Positions 1 through 11,699 of a stretch of DNA of 64,000 nt are shown here, piece by piece. The notes beneath the pieces were generated by a model. It worked only from the letters and a program-made list of their open reading frames with translations, did no database searches and was not told the DNA's origin. How positions within the stretch are numbered: the stretch's first letter is position 1; every line of letters begins with the position of its first letter. A program made the translations under genes and the position numbers. The DNA is taken from contig CM057062.1 of NCBI GenBank assembly GCA_029945375.1, positions 248,001 to 312,000 of the forward strand, written 5' to 3'. The stretch comes from Agaricus subrufescens (taxonomy: Eukaryota; Basidiomycota; Agaricomycetes; Agaricales; Agaricaceae).

Positions 1-705
1 TCGGCTGCGACAACTGAGGAAAACGGTATGATCTTAATGTTTTCATTTTGTCAACATTTTGTCAAAATACTGATGTTTTGATAGCAGTGACAGACTGACC
101 TCAACTTTGAAGTCCTGACCCACTTGTAGTCGGAGGTCCCGCAATTGGTAAAGATTACTTCTCACATCTTCGGCTACATGTGTCAAGTAACTGAACGACA
201 AACGGTTTGTCACCTCTGTTTCCCCACTATCATACTCTTCCTCTTCACCGTTCTTGTTGCTTCTTTTGCCTTCATCATTAGTTGATGTAATGCGGGATGA
301 ATTATCCGACGAGTGCCTCTCTTGTGGGTCATCTGCAAGCCACTCCTTCATCTTGATACCACTGTCCAATGCTCTTTTCAGCTTGTCTACAAAGCCTGTT
401 GTAGACGAGTTATCAGCGGATTCTTCAAAAACATGTCATCGTATGGTATTCAGCTTACCAAGTGGCAAGTGGTTCACTTTCTTGGATGAAATTGGGGTAG
501 ATGCCTCAAGACCACGAGGTTTATCGGCATCAACAAGCAAACCTTCCAGCTTTTTACAGAGGGGAAGTAATTTGTCCATGATGCCGGCCACTTCATCATA
601 TTTTGCCTCCGGTACGCTGCCAGAATTTGTGCGACGATGTTTTGGGATTTTTGAGAGGGGCAGATTATCCTTAGCATCAGTAGACATTTGTCGCTTCGAA
701 GCCAT
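1..705 (-). CDS. Hypothetical protein, partial at left window edge
   Basis: I do not recognise the family. The reading starts at the ATG at 705 (MASKRQMS...). Exon 1 is 705-459 and ends at a good GTAAGC donor. Exon 2 is 395-100, and a third exon begins at 13 and runs off the window. The joins keep phase: 247 nt, then 296 nt, giving 181 whole codons. The N-terminus is polar with a basic patch (KIPKHRRTNS). A segment near residues 35-55 looks helical (DEVAGIMDKLLPLCKKLEGL). A conserved-looking stretch follows the first junction (FVDKLKRALDSGIKMKEWL), then an acidic low-complexity run rich in E and D, then a basic helical tail. No signal peptide or membrane segment is visible. The exon structure argues that the gene is real. 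Function is unknown, though a nuclear or coiled-coil role is possible from composition. Confidence 0.6.
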
Positions 706-1254
706 GGTGGAAGAGTATGTGTAGTTTGATGAATGACAATGGGAAATCTAGACAATCTATACGAGATTTGTGTCTATTTCACGAAGTTGTGATTCGCCAC
801 ACATCAAAATTGGCCTAGATGGGGAAATAGAATAACACCTCGTGCTGGCCGCGTCAGCTCTCAAATCCGGTGACCTTCAGGTTCCGGCCCAGGGACATGC
901 GGCATTGTTGTTCGTGCTGTTACAATGGATTAATATTCCGTTTATATTGAAGAAACCTGATTTTCGGGCTGCAGAAGAGTAATGCCGCACATAAGTTGTG
1001 TGACCGGTTTTCGTCAATTTTCTCAAAATCACAGAATTGATAACTATGCCACATTGTGAGCTGCCAGTGTCTCGTATGTGTTGTTCTTGGCAGACCTTGC
1101 CTTGTATACGATGCATGACATGATATCCCGCTTAAAAATGAGGCTGTGGAGAATTCGCCACATGTTCTTAATCACGTGCCGGATGAACTGAAAAAGAGTG
1201 ACTCGTTGGACATAGTAAGTGGTAACCATCCCAACTTGGGATACCAATTCTACC
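706..1254. promoter_or_regulatory. Intergenic region shared with the upstream region of the family A copy at 37831-39441
   Basis: No gene is visible. Two blocks match, in inverted orientation, the region upstream of the family A gene that starts at 39441. Block 786-816 matches about 39695-39726, and block 1027-1062 matches about 39581-39619. The order and distance to the start codon are similar, so the duplicated unit included several hundred bases of promoter. Confidence 0.6.
1173..1178. promoter_or_regulatory. CACGTG E-box, 76 bp upstream of family A gene 1
   Basis: A palindromic CACGTG lies in the context AATCACGTGCC. The same AATCACGTG core occurs just upstream of the other two intact family A genes, at 39493-39498 and 41722-41727. 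CACGTG is the known core site of fungal bHLH factors of the Cbf1/Pho4 type. Its use here is inferred from position and conservation only. Confidence 0.45.
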
Positions 1255-2871
1255 ATGCTTTGCGACCTACCTCAAGAAATTGTGTCCGAAATTGCGTCTT
1301 ATCTTCCGTACAAAGACGTTGTTGTGTTTTTCAAGGTGGCTCCATTAATACAACATGTGTCCATATTAACTCTCCAACCAGGCTTTGGCACGGAGGGATC
1401 TTTGTGACGCTATCAACGCCCACGTTGTATGGTACAACCTTGCCAACCATTATTTGGATGAACATCCTCACAGCAATTTCTCAAACACGTCATATCTGTC
1501 TTCCCTGAGAACAAACGAACTCCGTCAACATTTCGAAAAACGCCTCTTGGTAAATGAGGTCTGGCAACTCCCAAGAGAAGTCTACCCTCTTGTCAAGCGT
1601 CTCAAATACCCGCCTTCAACAAAGCTCCGCACTGTCAAGATTTGCCCTGGGGGACGATGGGTCTTTGGTGGCGCACACAATCTTCTGGTGTGCTATTGGG
1701 ATATGGATTCTGACGACCCAGAGCCCTGTGTCCTTGTACCTCGTGACGGAGTCGATCAAATTCCCGAGAGGCATTGTTGTGTCGTTAACATGGACTTTGT
1801 TGTGAAAAAAAGCGACCCATTGTCCAGTTTTATTATTGCTTTCGTCGGATACGACCGTAAGTCTCTTATTGGCTCACATTAGAAGAGCTCACAGACATAT
1901 ATCCCAGTCGACATCTGCTACGATGGTGAATCACGCGAGTGGCTTTACATTTGGGAAATCAAGGTACTGAAAGGTGGCACCCTCGAAGCGAAACATTTAA
2001 AGGCCCTGCGGATGGCATACGCTGGCCCGCTTCCTCATCTCTCGATTAATGAGCATCTGGTTGCGCGGTACACAGAGGACAGGTTTGATGTGTACTGGTG
2101 GAAAGACTGCTCGGAAACACACCTAACCCGGTGTACCTTGGCACTAGAAAAGGGTGACGTTGTGGTGAGCGACACGGTGTTCTGATGCGACATTACTAAG
2201 TAGTCACCTTTTAGACCAACATTTACGTTCTTGGCAAGGACAAACTTCTTGTCTACGCGGAATATGATGACCGCCAACATAAAGCCTGCTTATATGCCTT
2301 GAAACCGGTACACTCTGAAATTGGTGAATGTCAGAAGATTTTGCCGACTGCAACCAAAATGTGGTCGCTTCGTTTCCTTTGTGCTCACAGGAGTAATGAG
2401 ATATCGAAGCTATACTTCGACGGAACAAATTATTGCCAAACCATTGCGACGCTTAATGGCATCTCCAGACTCACTATTCCGGCCTGCCCAGCCAACAAAC
2501 CTACCTTTACAAGAGTTTCCAATTTCAACCTTTATAAACGACAATACAAGGGTAGATTATATGCCCTTGGTTTAAATAAAGGCTACTGTCAGACGGAACA
2601 AACCTTGTATCGGTTCGGCTTTTCAAAGGGGTCAACGATTGGGGCTTACGAGAGAAGTGCCAAAGTCGACCCAGAGTTGGATCGTATTCTGCGACGTCTC
2701 GATGTGTATCAATCCTTTGACGAGGAGTCAGGCCGGCTAATTACCAAGTGTAAGAATCACCTTATACTTCAAGACTTTGCTCTTCCAGTGTACGATGTTG
2801 CACATTCGTATCCTAGTCCTGATCCTATTTTAGAAAAGGATATACCAAGCTGGTTTAACAAGTTACCCTAA
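1255..2871 (+). CDS. F-box-like protein, family A copy 1
   Basis: This is an F-box-type protein, presumably a substrate-recognition subunit of an SCF ubiquitin ligase. The first 45 residues have the F-box pattern (LPQEIVSEIASYLPYKDVVV). The four-exon model is 1255-1335, 1382-1856, 1908-2164 and 2215-2871. It is phase-consistent and encodes 489 residues. The rest looks like a beta-rich repeat region, with motifs such as GGRWVFGGAHNLLVCYWDMD that suggest propeller-like blades (inference). The long last exon contains LYFDGTNYCQTIA and ends NKLP. It is closely similar over its whole length to the minus-strand genes ending at 37831 and 40074, and distantly to the broken copy just downstream. The acceptor of intron 2 is at 1907; earlier AGs give frameshifts or stops, which helped fix the model. 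The substrate is unknown. Confidence 0.85.
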
Positions 2872-3009
2872 TATAATTATGTTTGACAACTCCTTTTCCC
2901 TTGCCCTCCTTGGCGTATATTGATGGATCACACTGATTATACAACTATAATAGGATGATTACTGCGTATGATAAACGGGCATGGGCTCGACCTGAATTCT
3001 TAACAAAGC

Positions 3010-4117
3010 GACTTTTCTCCTGAGATCATTCGCGAAATCGTGTCCCACCTCCCGTTCAGTGACTTTATTATACTTAGCAATGTTTCCACGTTGCACACTG
3101 TTACGGTTCTCAGGCCTTGATACTTGAAGGTCTTCTTGTCGCTGTCACCGCACATGTTGTGTATATCGCTCCGGAACGGTAGGTGTGTGGCGTCACAGAC
3201 AGATGTCGAAGGTATCACTGGAATCCTACGCCCAACGGCTAGAACCATGGTCGTATGGATGGAGTCCCCAGAATGAGTTGTGCAATTGCCTACCACAAAC
3301 GACTACTCTCCGGCCAATTTGATTCTTCCATTCGTTAGATGCGACGTTGCGTCTTACTCTAGAAGCACTCCTGGACGGGGCATCTGATGAACCCCTGTCG
3401 TTATGGGCAACCACTCCTCCAGTGGATCTACATTCGAGACGTTAAACCGCAACTGTCTTGTGACCGAGAACCTCGCTGGGCGACCCACGAAAAAGGTGTA
3501 GGTGTATACTGATGCAAGAGTTGCATGGACATGCAACTAGACTGGAGCACATTGGTCCCCTTCTCCACCTCAGTGCTAAACTTCTTGTCTATGCAAGGTG
3601 CAAGGACACTCTTACAGGCTGCTTGTGCGCCCTCGAAGCCAAACATCTTGAAGCCGACAAAAATAGAAAGGCTGAATCTCATATGACAAAATCCGCTAAA
3701 ATCCTTTCCCCTTCCACTCCTGTGGTAGTGCATTATACAGGCTATAATGCGGCGGAAAGATTTATCGCCAAACAATTGCCATTCATTCAGCCTCACTATA
3801 TCAGCATCGCAGCCCAACGAACCCGTATTGACCAAGGTCTCCGCCATCGATCTTTATCAACACGGTCACGACATCTCGTTTAAATGAATTGCGTTCAAAT
3901 ACTGATGACTGCAGAACAGATAACAAAATTTATAGTTCTAGCCACAAGGGACTTGAGAAGTGTTGACGTTTATGAGAGTGGCGCGATGTATGACTCGCGA
4001 ATATGTGGCGTTCTTGAACGCCTCGAGAGATGTCCTTCCTTTGATGAAGAATTTCTCAGAGTCTGGTTTCACGACCGCGTATACGTCTTGTTTTTGATGA
4101 CTTTTCTTGTGCATTGA
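3010..4117 (+). pseudogene. Decayed tandem copy of family A F-box gene
   Basis: The region can be aligned by eye with the gene at 1255-2871 but is broken by stops and frameshifts. At 3019 onward the F-box start is recognisable (PEIIREIVSHLPFSDFIIL). At about 3580-3800 an ORF parallels the last exon of the family (LLVYARCKDT...CLCALEAKH, compare LLVYAEYDDR...CLYALKPVH). At about 3955-4060 the residues VDVYESG...ERCPSFDEEFLR correspond to LDVYQSFDEESGRL of the intact genes. No single splice model joins these parts. Divergence is high, so this is an old duplicate rather than a sequencing artefact. A rapidly evolving functional relative is less likely. Confidence 0.65.
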
Positions 4118-4687
4118 ATAATAATATCTATATATGTCCCGATTGAGACCAGGTTGTGGATGGAGATTTGCAGGACTAGCGGAAATGAATCAACAATTGT
4201 TAACCCCACCGCAGCACCTGGGTCTCCTTTATCTTCATCGCCACTGGCATTACAGTACTAGCGTCCAATAATGCTCCTATTATACTATAATTTCTTGTGC
4301 TTGATTAATGACTGTGCATCTTCGATGAATATCACGCATCCGATCGATAGCCTCGTGATTTCAAGTCGGCAACGCGTAATGCACTAAATCCATTAGATCG
4401 TACACTATAGTGACATGCAATCAGTATCCCCTCGGGCAGCCTGAGAGAGTCCTAATCTGACTCCGGGTCATGACATCAGTATTCGGAGCGCCGAGAGGGG
4501 TGTCTCTCCACATTACCGTGAAACGAAAATTACTCTTAGAGGAAAAGAGTGAGTATTGGGGTTCTCACATTTCAATTCAAAAACGACGCTCAGTTTAGTC
4601 GAACACGAACTTATCAAATGCTTTAATCTTTTTATAGATGTTTTGTTCAATTATTGTGCATAACATGATCTGTTCTAGGCTAGGAAC
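4118..4687. other. Intergenic, no feature seen
   Basis: AT-rich sequence with short ORFs only. I see no repeat, RNA gene or gene fragment here. Confidence 0.5.
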
Positions 4688-5017
4688 ATGCAGGGAATAA
4701 CCGATAATGGAACCTACTCGGCTACTAGCCTCCTCAATGAAACACCTCAGTGGGTTCCGCTTTTCAGCCGCTTTGAAGGAAAGTTCGCCGATTTATTAGA
4801 GCTGGGTACTAAAATTGTACCGTCTCATATGGCCCTCGATCGTCATGCGGGGACAGCTTCTAAGATCACCGCTCGAAGTTCGCATGCATGGACGTCGGAC
4901 CTGTTGCGGTTTCCGCCCAAGTTCCACCGGGGACCCCGACATGATGTCGGATATCAATCTGTGCAGTGGTCAATGAAGTACAGTGAAAGAGTGACCCAGG
5001 AGTTTGCCAGGGTCTAG
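4688..5017 (+). CDS. Doubtful small ORF of 109 residues
   Basis: An uninterrupted ORF starts MQGITDNGTY and ends EFARV. It has no recognisable domain, signal peptide or membrane segment, and no paralogue in the window. An in-frame run of this length can occur by chance. I list it because it is the only candidate in a 1.6-kb gap. Confidence 0.2.
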   Translation: MQGITDNGTYSATSLLNETPQWVPLFSRFEGKFADLLELGTKIVPSHMALDRHAGTASKITARSSHAWTSDLLRFPPKFHRGPRHDVGYQSVQWSMKYSERVTQEFARV

Positions 5018-5745
5018 CATGGATTACCCGTTCACACACTCTACTGCTTTTGTCCTAAGTCAGAGGCTGGGACGGGTCCGGTTTCCCATGCGGCAACGTA
5101 AACATCAGTTTTTGTGGGACAAAAACCGCTCTGTTTCCCCAGAAGCTGGATAGAAGCATATGTGCCCCACTGCTCAGTTCTTCGGAACAAGCGAATGCTT
5201 ATAATCAGATAAATACAATAATGCAAGCTAAAAATAAATACTACGGCATGCGTTGAACTTGATGAATTTGTGGCTCTGTATTGAATAGAGGCGATCAAGC
5301 CTGTGAAAAATTTCAGGGGATCGAATGATCGTATGTTTCCTCCATTTGCATCCGTTCAATTCTGTTGCTACGTCGCGGCAGTGTGTTTATAGAACAGATA
5401 TGAATACGGTTGAAAAGTGAATTGCTGTAATAAGTTTGACCTGTTCCGCCAGATGTCAGTCAGCTCCCCCTCGTTTCTTATATCGCCGGTGCACACAGAC
5501 CTTGGTATTGGTTGGTTTTTCGTTGTTGTCAGAGAATAACTCGAGGATGTGGTGAGTCAAAATATGATGATATACACCATGACTGCCAGTCCGCCGAACT
5601 TGATGGCATTAAATAAAGGACACGAAAGCATAGGAAAAAGCACGAAAGCAAGTAGATAGATGCCCAATTTGAATTGTTGAATTAAGTTCGGTAAAAAAAC
5701 GTTGCGTAGGAGACTGCGAAAGTGTGGTCCAGTCTCAGGGTAACG
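5018..5745. other. Intergenic, no feature seen
   Basis: This is the 3' flank of the minus-strand G-alpha gene. It contains short AT-rich stretches and no convincing coding or repeat structure. Confidence 0.5.
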
Positions 5746-7103
5746 TCAAAGTGAATTGCACTCCTCCATGTGGTTTTGCATTAAGTTGCTTTGAATTTCC
5801 TTGATTGTCACTAGCGAGGGTTGAAATGTCCAAGCGTCAGTCGAGACCCTGTCTGGACAAACAGGGTATGAACGTACGTTGGCCCTGGTGGGGATCAGTG
5901 GCACAGATGTAGTGTGCGTATATCTGTTTCGTCGGACTTTTTACGAGGGAGGCAAATTGGCGTAATAAATATACGCAAGCAGCCTCGTAGTCGGCTCCAC
6001 CAGTGAAATCGGGGAAGTATTCGCACAATGGAGACTTCTGCAGTTTTTCAATGAAAAGGTCGACTTTGTTGAGAAGAAGGATCTTGACATTTGGTAAGCG
6101 TCAAAGCGCCATCAAAGTGGACAATTTGTCATACCATGGTTGAATTAACGAACCAACGGGAATTGAATATGGAATTGAATAGAGTCAGTGACTCTTGCAT
6201 ACGGTTCTGAAGAAGACAAGAGCGTCAGTCATAATACAGTTGAGACAAATGAGGCACCCCTTACCACACTCTCCTCCTCGTGGAGCCTTTGGTTGTATTC
6301 GCTCAAGGCAACGAGAAATATGACCGCAGACGTTTTTTCAAAACAGCGAATCCACTTTCTCCGTTCGCTACGCGTCCCTCCCACATCGAAAACGCGATAT
6401 GAGCACGGAGCCACTTTGAATGTCGTATGTGAGATGCCTGTTGTCTTTGTATAAGCGTGAAGAACGTCAGAGTCTGTCGGACAGTAGTCTGCGCTGCTGA
6501 TACGATCTATGGCATCGAAGTAGTACACAGCCGAATCATTGATATGGAACCATCGTGAGCGACGGATGGCCTCCTTGACATTTGAATCGTCCAAGAGGCT
6601 ACGTATTGCTTCAACAAGATGTGGCGGGATAGGGTAATGTCCGGGCGGTGTAGTTGATTCCAAAACTGCTGTCCGGTGTGCGCTGTTGGAAGGAGAGACC
6701 TCTAGATTGAGGCGGGCCATGGCCTCAAGGACATCCCTGACGATTACTTCAGCTAGTGTTGGAAAGAAGACAAGATGGTGGCAAATAACCGTATGGATTG
6801 GATCATGTTCTCGACGATGCTTTCCCTGTAAGAATACAACTCTTGTTGCGTATACTTCCCTTCATACGCGAGTTTCAATTGTTTCAAGAGAGTTGACTGG
6901 CAGCGAAGTGAGCGTGAGCAGCCATTAAGTTGTATATTTAAAAAAGCACGTACCTTGCCCGATTGACTGGCACCAAGTAAGAGAACTTTAATTTCTGTTT
7001 TTGGATCCGGTTTGGGTTTATCGTTCGTGGCGGCGAGCGATTTCCGGGAGGGTTCAACTTCGAAGAAATCGTCTTGAATGACATTTGATTGCGCGCAGCC
7101 CAT
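5746..7103 (-). CDS. G-protein alpha subunit with altered GTPase active site
   Basis: This is a heterotrimeric G-protein alpha subunit. Six exons fit in phase: 7103-6954, 6896-6790, 6736-6265, 6206-6135, 6082-5878 and 5810-5746. They give 356 residues, the usual family length. The N-terminus MGCAQS fits myristoylation at Gly2 and palmitoylation at Cys3. Visible elements are the P-loop GASQSGKS (44-51), KTTGI of switch I (183-187), DVGGTRSER of switch II (203-211), the NKVD guanine-specificity motif, and ICATD near the C-terminus. Residues normally needed for GTP hydrolysis differ: the P-loop GAGES reads GASQS, the switch I arginine is Tyr181, and the switch II glutamine is Thr207. The nucleotide-binding and Mg-binding motifs are otherwise intact, so this looks like a folded protein, not a pseudogene. 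The C-terminal tail, which contacts receptors, is atypical (IQSNLMQNHMEECNSL), and its last splice join is the least certain. Confidence 0.88.
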
Positions 7104-8463
7104 GGAGGGAAGGGATGAACGGAAAGGGTGGTGGGTTTGTTGGCCAAAGGAATCATTGATATCACCGCCATGATCAAAACATTTTGATCACTGAACTAGT
7201 TGTGGGAATGATTGGCTTTGTCTTTTTGTTTTTTTTGTTTTTCGCCCTGTTTTGTATGCCAGGTACTGCTGCCGAATTTAATGTATCATGCTCCGCTTCC
7301 TTGGGAAACCTCGAACGGGTTCACATTCTGTCTAGAAGTCCTGGACGCCTCCGCACTGAGAGCGATAACCATCTTGTATCAAGTTTATCAGACGGATAAC
7401 TCGCGAGAGTACGCTAATCTAGTAGGAAACTTGAACTGTGGAAGTTAGTAGTAGTGGCGCGCGCGTTATACCCATTGTCAATGATCCCCGTTCAGTACAG
7501 CTTCTTTTTTTTTTTTTCTTCGATCGGGTCCAATTCCGTAAGTCGGAAAACCAATAATGGCCTAAACCCGTTACGTTTGCCTATCAGGCAACCTGATTAT
7601 GCCTTATACTACTAAATTATGGCTTTCAGGGCTGATAGTATTAGGTTAAAACAGGCAAACGTACTGTGTAATATCGGTTACACAATTGAACTTGGGATAT
7701 ACCCGCCAATCGCTTTGTCCTGCGTGAATAAATTGTGTCATGGTCGGGCAAAAATTTTCGATAACAATGGAAAAATTTACAGGGCCCGTGGTGCTACGTG
7801 TCGAAGCCGGACGAATCGGACGAATGGTGGAAGCCTGATGGGGTGGTCGGTGTTGTGGCAACTTTCGGTACAAGTAGCCTCGTAAAATGATGATTAACCC
7901 CATGAAACAAACACATGTAACCGAGCGCTGTGCCCTTGATGAAGAAGATCGCAGGCACCTCGGTCAAGGCAGGCTTGCCACTTCGCTTGCAATGATAGAT
8001 CCGGATAAGATTTAGCCGCGCTGGATGGCAAATTTGATTATAGACACTCAGTTGAGCCTCAAAACCTTGTAGATGGTACATCAGAAATCATTTACAATGA
8101 TGTCCGTGGTGAGATACGTCACGGGCACTCTTGGTGGCATCACGACGCGCGGGTCAGGGCCTGGACGACAGGCTGATATTGCGCATGGACATATAATCAG
8201 TCCGTTCCTTTCATGCGACGCATCTCGGACGCGAGGCCGGTCAGTGTTGTATTGGTGAGACAGCCATTAGTGCACGTGATGCTTGTTCAGGGGAGGCCAA
8301 GTGGCGTTCGATGGGGGCCGCGCATCGCGCAAATGACGGCGGCCGTTCCTCCTCGCTTTGTCGTCGACCTCGATGAGCTCACCGTCTTCGAGGCTCTCTC
8401 CCTCGCCGCTTTCTCGCTTCTCGTCGGTACCACTAAGCACAAACGCTTCTTCTCCTCCTCAAC
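7104..8463. other. Divergent intergenic region between G-alpha and SNF2 genes
   Basis: No convincing gene. A poly-T tract lies at about 7507-7519, and a CACGTG lies at 8273-8278, 186 bp upstream of the proposed SNF2 start. Short ORFs on both strands overlap each other and lack splice-consistent partners. Untranslated leaders and promoters of both flanking genes must lie here. Confidence 0.45.
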
Positions 8464-11400
8464 ATGCGTCGTCCTGCGCAAGTAGTGATATTCTTGGCCC
8501 CCGCGTTTGTTCCACCTTTTCGCGTGTTTAAGAACAGAATTTAAATTGACTTGCAGGGTCGCCCGGATGATGACGATTCCATAGCTGAAGTTGATACAGC
8601 TGAGCCGGATAGTCAGCCAACAGTTGATGAGGTACTTGTTTTGTGCGGTGCTTCCGGACAATGGTTAATTCCGTTCTAGGAAACTGCCCGTCGGCTTTCT
8701 AGACTCCAATTCGTTCTGGAGAAATCTACTGTTTATACTAGTATTTTGCATGAGCGGATGGAAGAAGACAAGAAGAAAATGCTTGCTGCCCAACAGGCCA
8801 GGAAGGTAAAAATGGATGCCACCAGGTCTGGAAGAAAAAGAGGGCGTGCTCAACACGGATACGACGGAGATACCCCAGGCAAACGTCTTAAGGGCGAAAA
8901 TGGAGAGTCCGTCACAGTTGAAGGAGAGAGCCAATTTGTATTTGAACAGCCTGCGTTAGTCACCGGTGCCAAGTTGAAGGGATACCAGCTGGAAGGCTTG
9001 CAGTGGATGGTGTCGCTAGACCAGAATGGCATCAGTGGAATCCTAGGTTGAGATCTTCTTCAGTTCGCGACACAATTTCTCATACATCTTTATCTTCATA
9101 GCCGACGAGATGGGCCTGGGCAAGGTAACGCCTGTCGCAGCTTATATGGTCGTCTCACTAACAGTTTTCTCAGACCCTGCAGACCATTGCTTTCAGTGCC
9201 TACCTACGCGAGCGTAATAATACTCGACCTTTTCTTGTTGTCTGTCCTTTGAGCGTTCTTCATAACTGGTACGATGAGTACCAGAAGTTTGCTCCAAAGG
9301 TAAATCATCTATTCTTAGCGCATATATCCTCTAATCATACTATAGATACCTGTCTGTATTTATCATGGCACTCCACCGGAGCGTGCCGAGCTGCGTCGGA
9401 CCGTTATGGCTCTTCCCGAAGCATACAAGAAGGCAAAGGTGGCACCGCCCAAACCAAAAGCGAAAACGAAAGGGAAAGGGAAAGCAAGGGGGAGACCACC
9501 AAAGCGTGCTTCGCTGGCCCGCAAGAGTAGTAGAGCAAACCCAATCGTGATCAACGACTCGGATGAAGAAAGCGCTCGACAATCCGACCAAGAGGACGAG
9601 AACCCTTACGCCTCTTTTCCGATTGTTGTTACCACATATGAAATGATTATCAAAGACCGTGTCCACCTTGCAAAGTTTAATTGGGGCTATATCGTTGTCG
9701 ATGAAGGTCACCGCCTGAAAAATCTTGACTGCACGTTAATGCGCGAAATCAAGAAGTATCCTAGCGCAGGTCGCATGATTTTAACTGGAACACCCCTCCA
9801 TGTAAGTTTACTTTCTTGTGGCTACAAAACGCCAGACTCACTGGTGTCTGTAAGAATAATCTAGCTGAACTTTGGTCCTTAATGAACTTTATTCTTCCTG
9901 ACATTTTTGACGATCTTGACTCTTTCCAAGAATGGTTCAGTCTACCGACACTCCAGTCTTCTCTTCCCACTGACCAGACAACCAAAATCATCTCCGCGCT
10001 TCACGCTATTCTGAAACCTTTCCTCCTCAGGCGCATGAAGGTTGACGTACTCGTAAAAGATGAGAATGGTGAAGGCGGCTTACCGCCAAAGAAAGAATAT
10101 GTATTATATGCACCGTTGAGTATACGGCAAAATGATGCATATCAGCATGTTTTGAGCGGGAATATTCGGAAGTGGTTGGTTGCTGGAGGAACAGCGAAAG
10201 GTGGTGCTAAGCAAGTTATCGAGGACAAGAGAAGCAAGGAAGATGATGATGATCGAGATGATTCGGGCTCCCAGGAGGCCGAATCGTCTCGGCATTCGCG
10301 GAAATGTAAAGGGAATAAGAGCTACGCTGTTGATGGGGATGATGACGAGTATTTCGAAATGCTAGAGAAGGGTATGTTGGATGAACGAGGCGTCCGAGAA
10401 GAATTATCGCAGGAGGAACAGGACGAGGAACGGAAACGTGTTGCTCTGGAGTTCCAGGCTAGGGCTAAAGGTTCGTGGCATCCCCAGGTTCTCGTTTTGG
10501 ATTTCCCTAAGACAAGTTATAGTGAAAGCTGTGAATAATATGAAACTTCAGAATACTGTTATGCAGCTTCGCAAAGTCTGCTCACATCCCTTCTTATTTG
10601 ACTGGCCGATAGACCCTAAAACTAACGAGCCAGTGCTGGGAGCAGAGTTGGTGAACGCTAGTGGGAAGATGATGGTCTTGGATCGGCTACTCAGGGAGTT
10701 GCTAAAGCGTGGTCATCGCGTGCTGATATTCAGTCAATTCGTGACCATGCTTAATATCATTGAGGTACGCATGCTCATGCAGTTAATTATGTCTAACGGC
10801 GACTGAGTCTTGGAATTAACAGGACTGGGCGACAGACTTTATGGGCTGGAAAATCTGTCGTATTGATGGGTCGACTTCGCCACAACAACGAAGACAGCAA
10901 ATGAACCAGTTCCAAAAGGCTGCGGATGACTCACCTATGATTTTCCTTTTGAGTACACGTGCTGGCGGTTTGGGGATCAATCTGACTGCGGCGGATACCG
11001 TCATTTTCTATGATCAAGATTGGGTATGTTTCAAGAAATCGCGAGTTGTAGGTTAATCAGGCTGACTGGGTTTGGCTAGAACCCACAAATGGATGCCCAA
11101 GCTCAGGATCGAGCTCATCGAATTGGACAGACAAAACCAGTTTTGGTGTATCGATTGGTTAGTGCCCATACGGTCGAAGATAAGATTATGGAACGCGCGA
11201 CGGAGAAGAAGAAATTAGAGGCTCTTGTTATAGCCAAAGGTACTTTGACTTGCTAAGGCCGCTGCTAAATGTTAAACTAATCGGTCATCATAAAACAGGG
11301 AAATTCAAGATGCCGAGTTCGGTTGCGCCTAGTGGAGGAAAGCAAGCGACTATGGCTGAGATGGCAGCCGATTTGTTAAGACTCGAAGGTGAAAAGATCG

Positions 11401-11699
11401 ACGTGGTACCTGATATAGAAGAAGATGGCGAAGAAGACAATGATGATGATAAGGTAAACAAACGTAGACGCAATGCCAAAGTTCGGGAGCGTGTGTTGAG
11501 TGATCGGCATTTGGATATGCTTCTGGATCGGAGCCCTGAGGTGTTTGAATCGAGAGGGTTGGGATGGACATCCGATGTGGCTAGGAGGGACGATGCTGGT
11601 GAAAGGGAAGGTGTTAGGAAGGCTGCGTTTGCTGTTTACGAGGCGCCTAAGGATCAGGGGAATGATGCCCTTGGTGCGATGATGGATGAGGATGATTGA
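8464..11699 (+). CDS. IRC5: SNF2-family chromatin remodeller, Lsh/DDM1/Irc5 type
   Basis: This is an ATP-dependent chromatin remodeller of the Lsh/HELLS subfamily, linked elsewhere to heterochromatin, DNA methylation and recombination. The helicase motifs appear in order: [21 protein letters not shown] (Walker A, split by introns after exon ends near 9049 and 9126), VVDEGHR (a DEGH variant of the DEAH box), LTGTPLHNNL, the C-lobe [20 protein letters not shown] and [11 protein letters not shown]. About ten introns of roughly 45-60 nt are needed. An insertion in the ATPase lobe (about 9440-9540) is very basic and carries an AT-hook core (RGRPPKR), then an acidic run. The C-terminus is acidic. 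The start at 8464 gives MRRPAQ spliced to [12 protein letters not shown]. That first exon is short and its donor weak, so the true N-terminus may differ. The protein is roughly 900 residues. Confidence 0.88.

Noticed and set aside
7619..8081. Cluster of small ORFs on both strands between G-alpha and SNF2 genes
   Set aside because: The frames overlap each other on opposite strands, contain no motif and cannot be joined by sensible introns.
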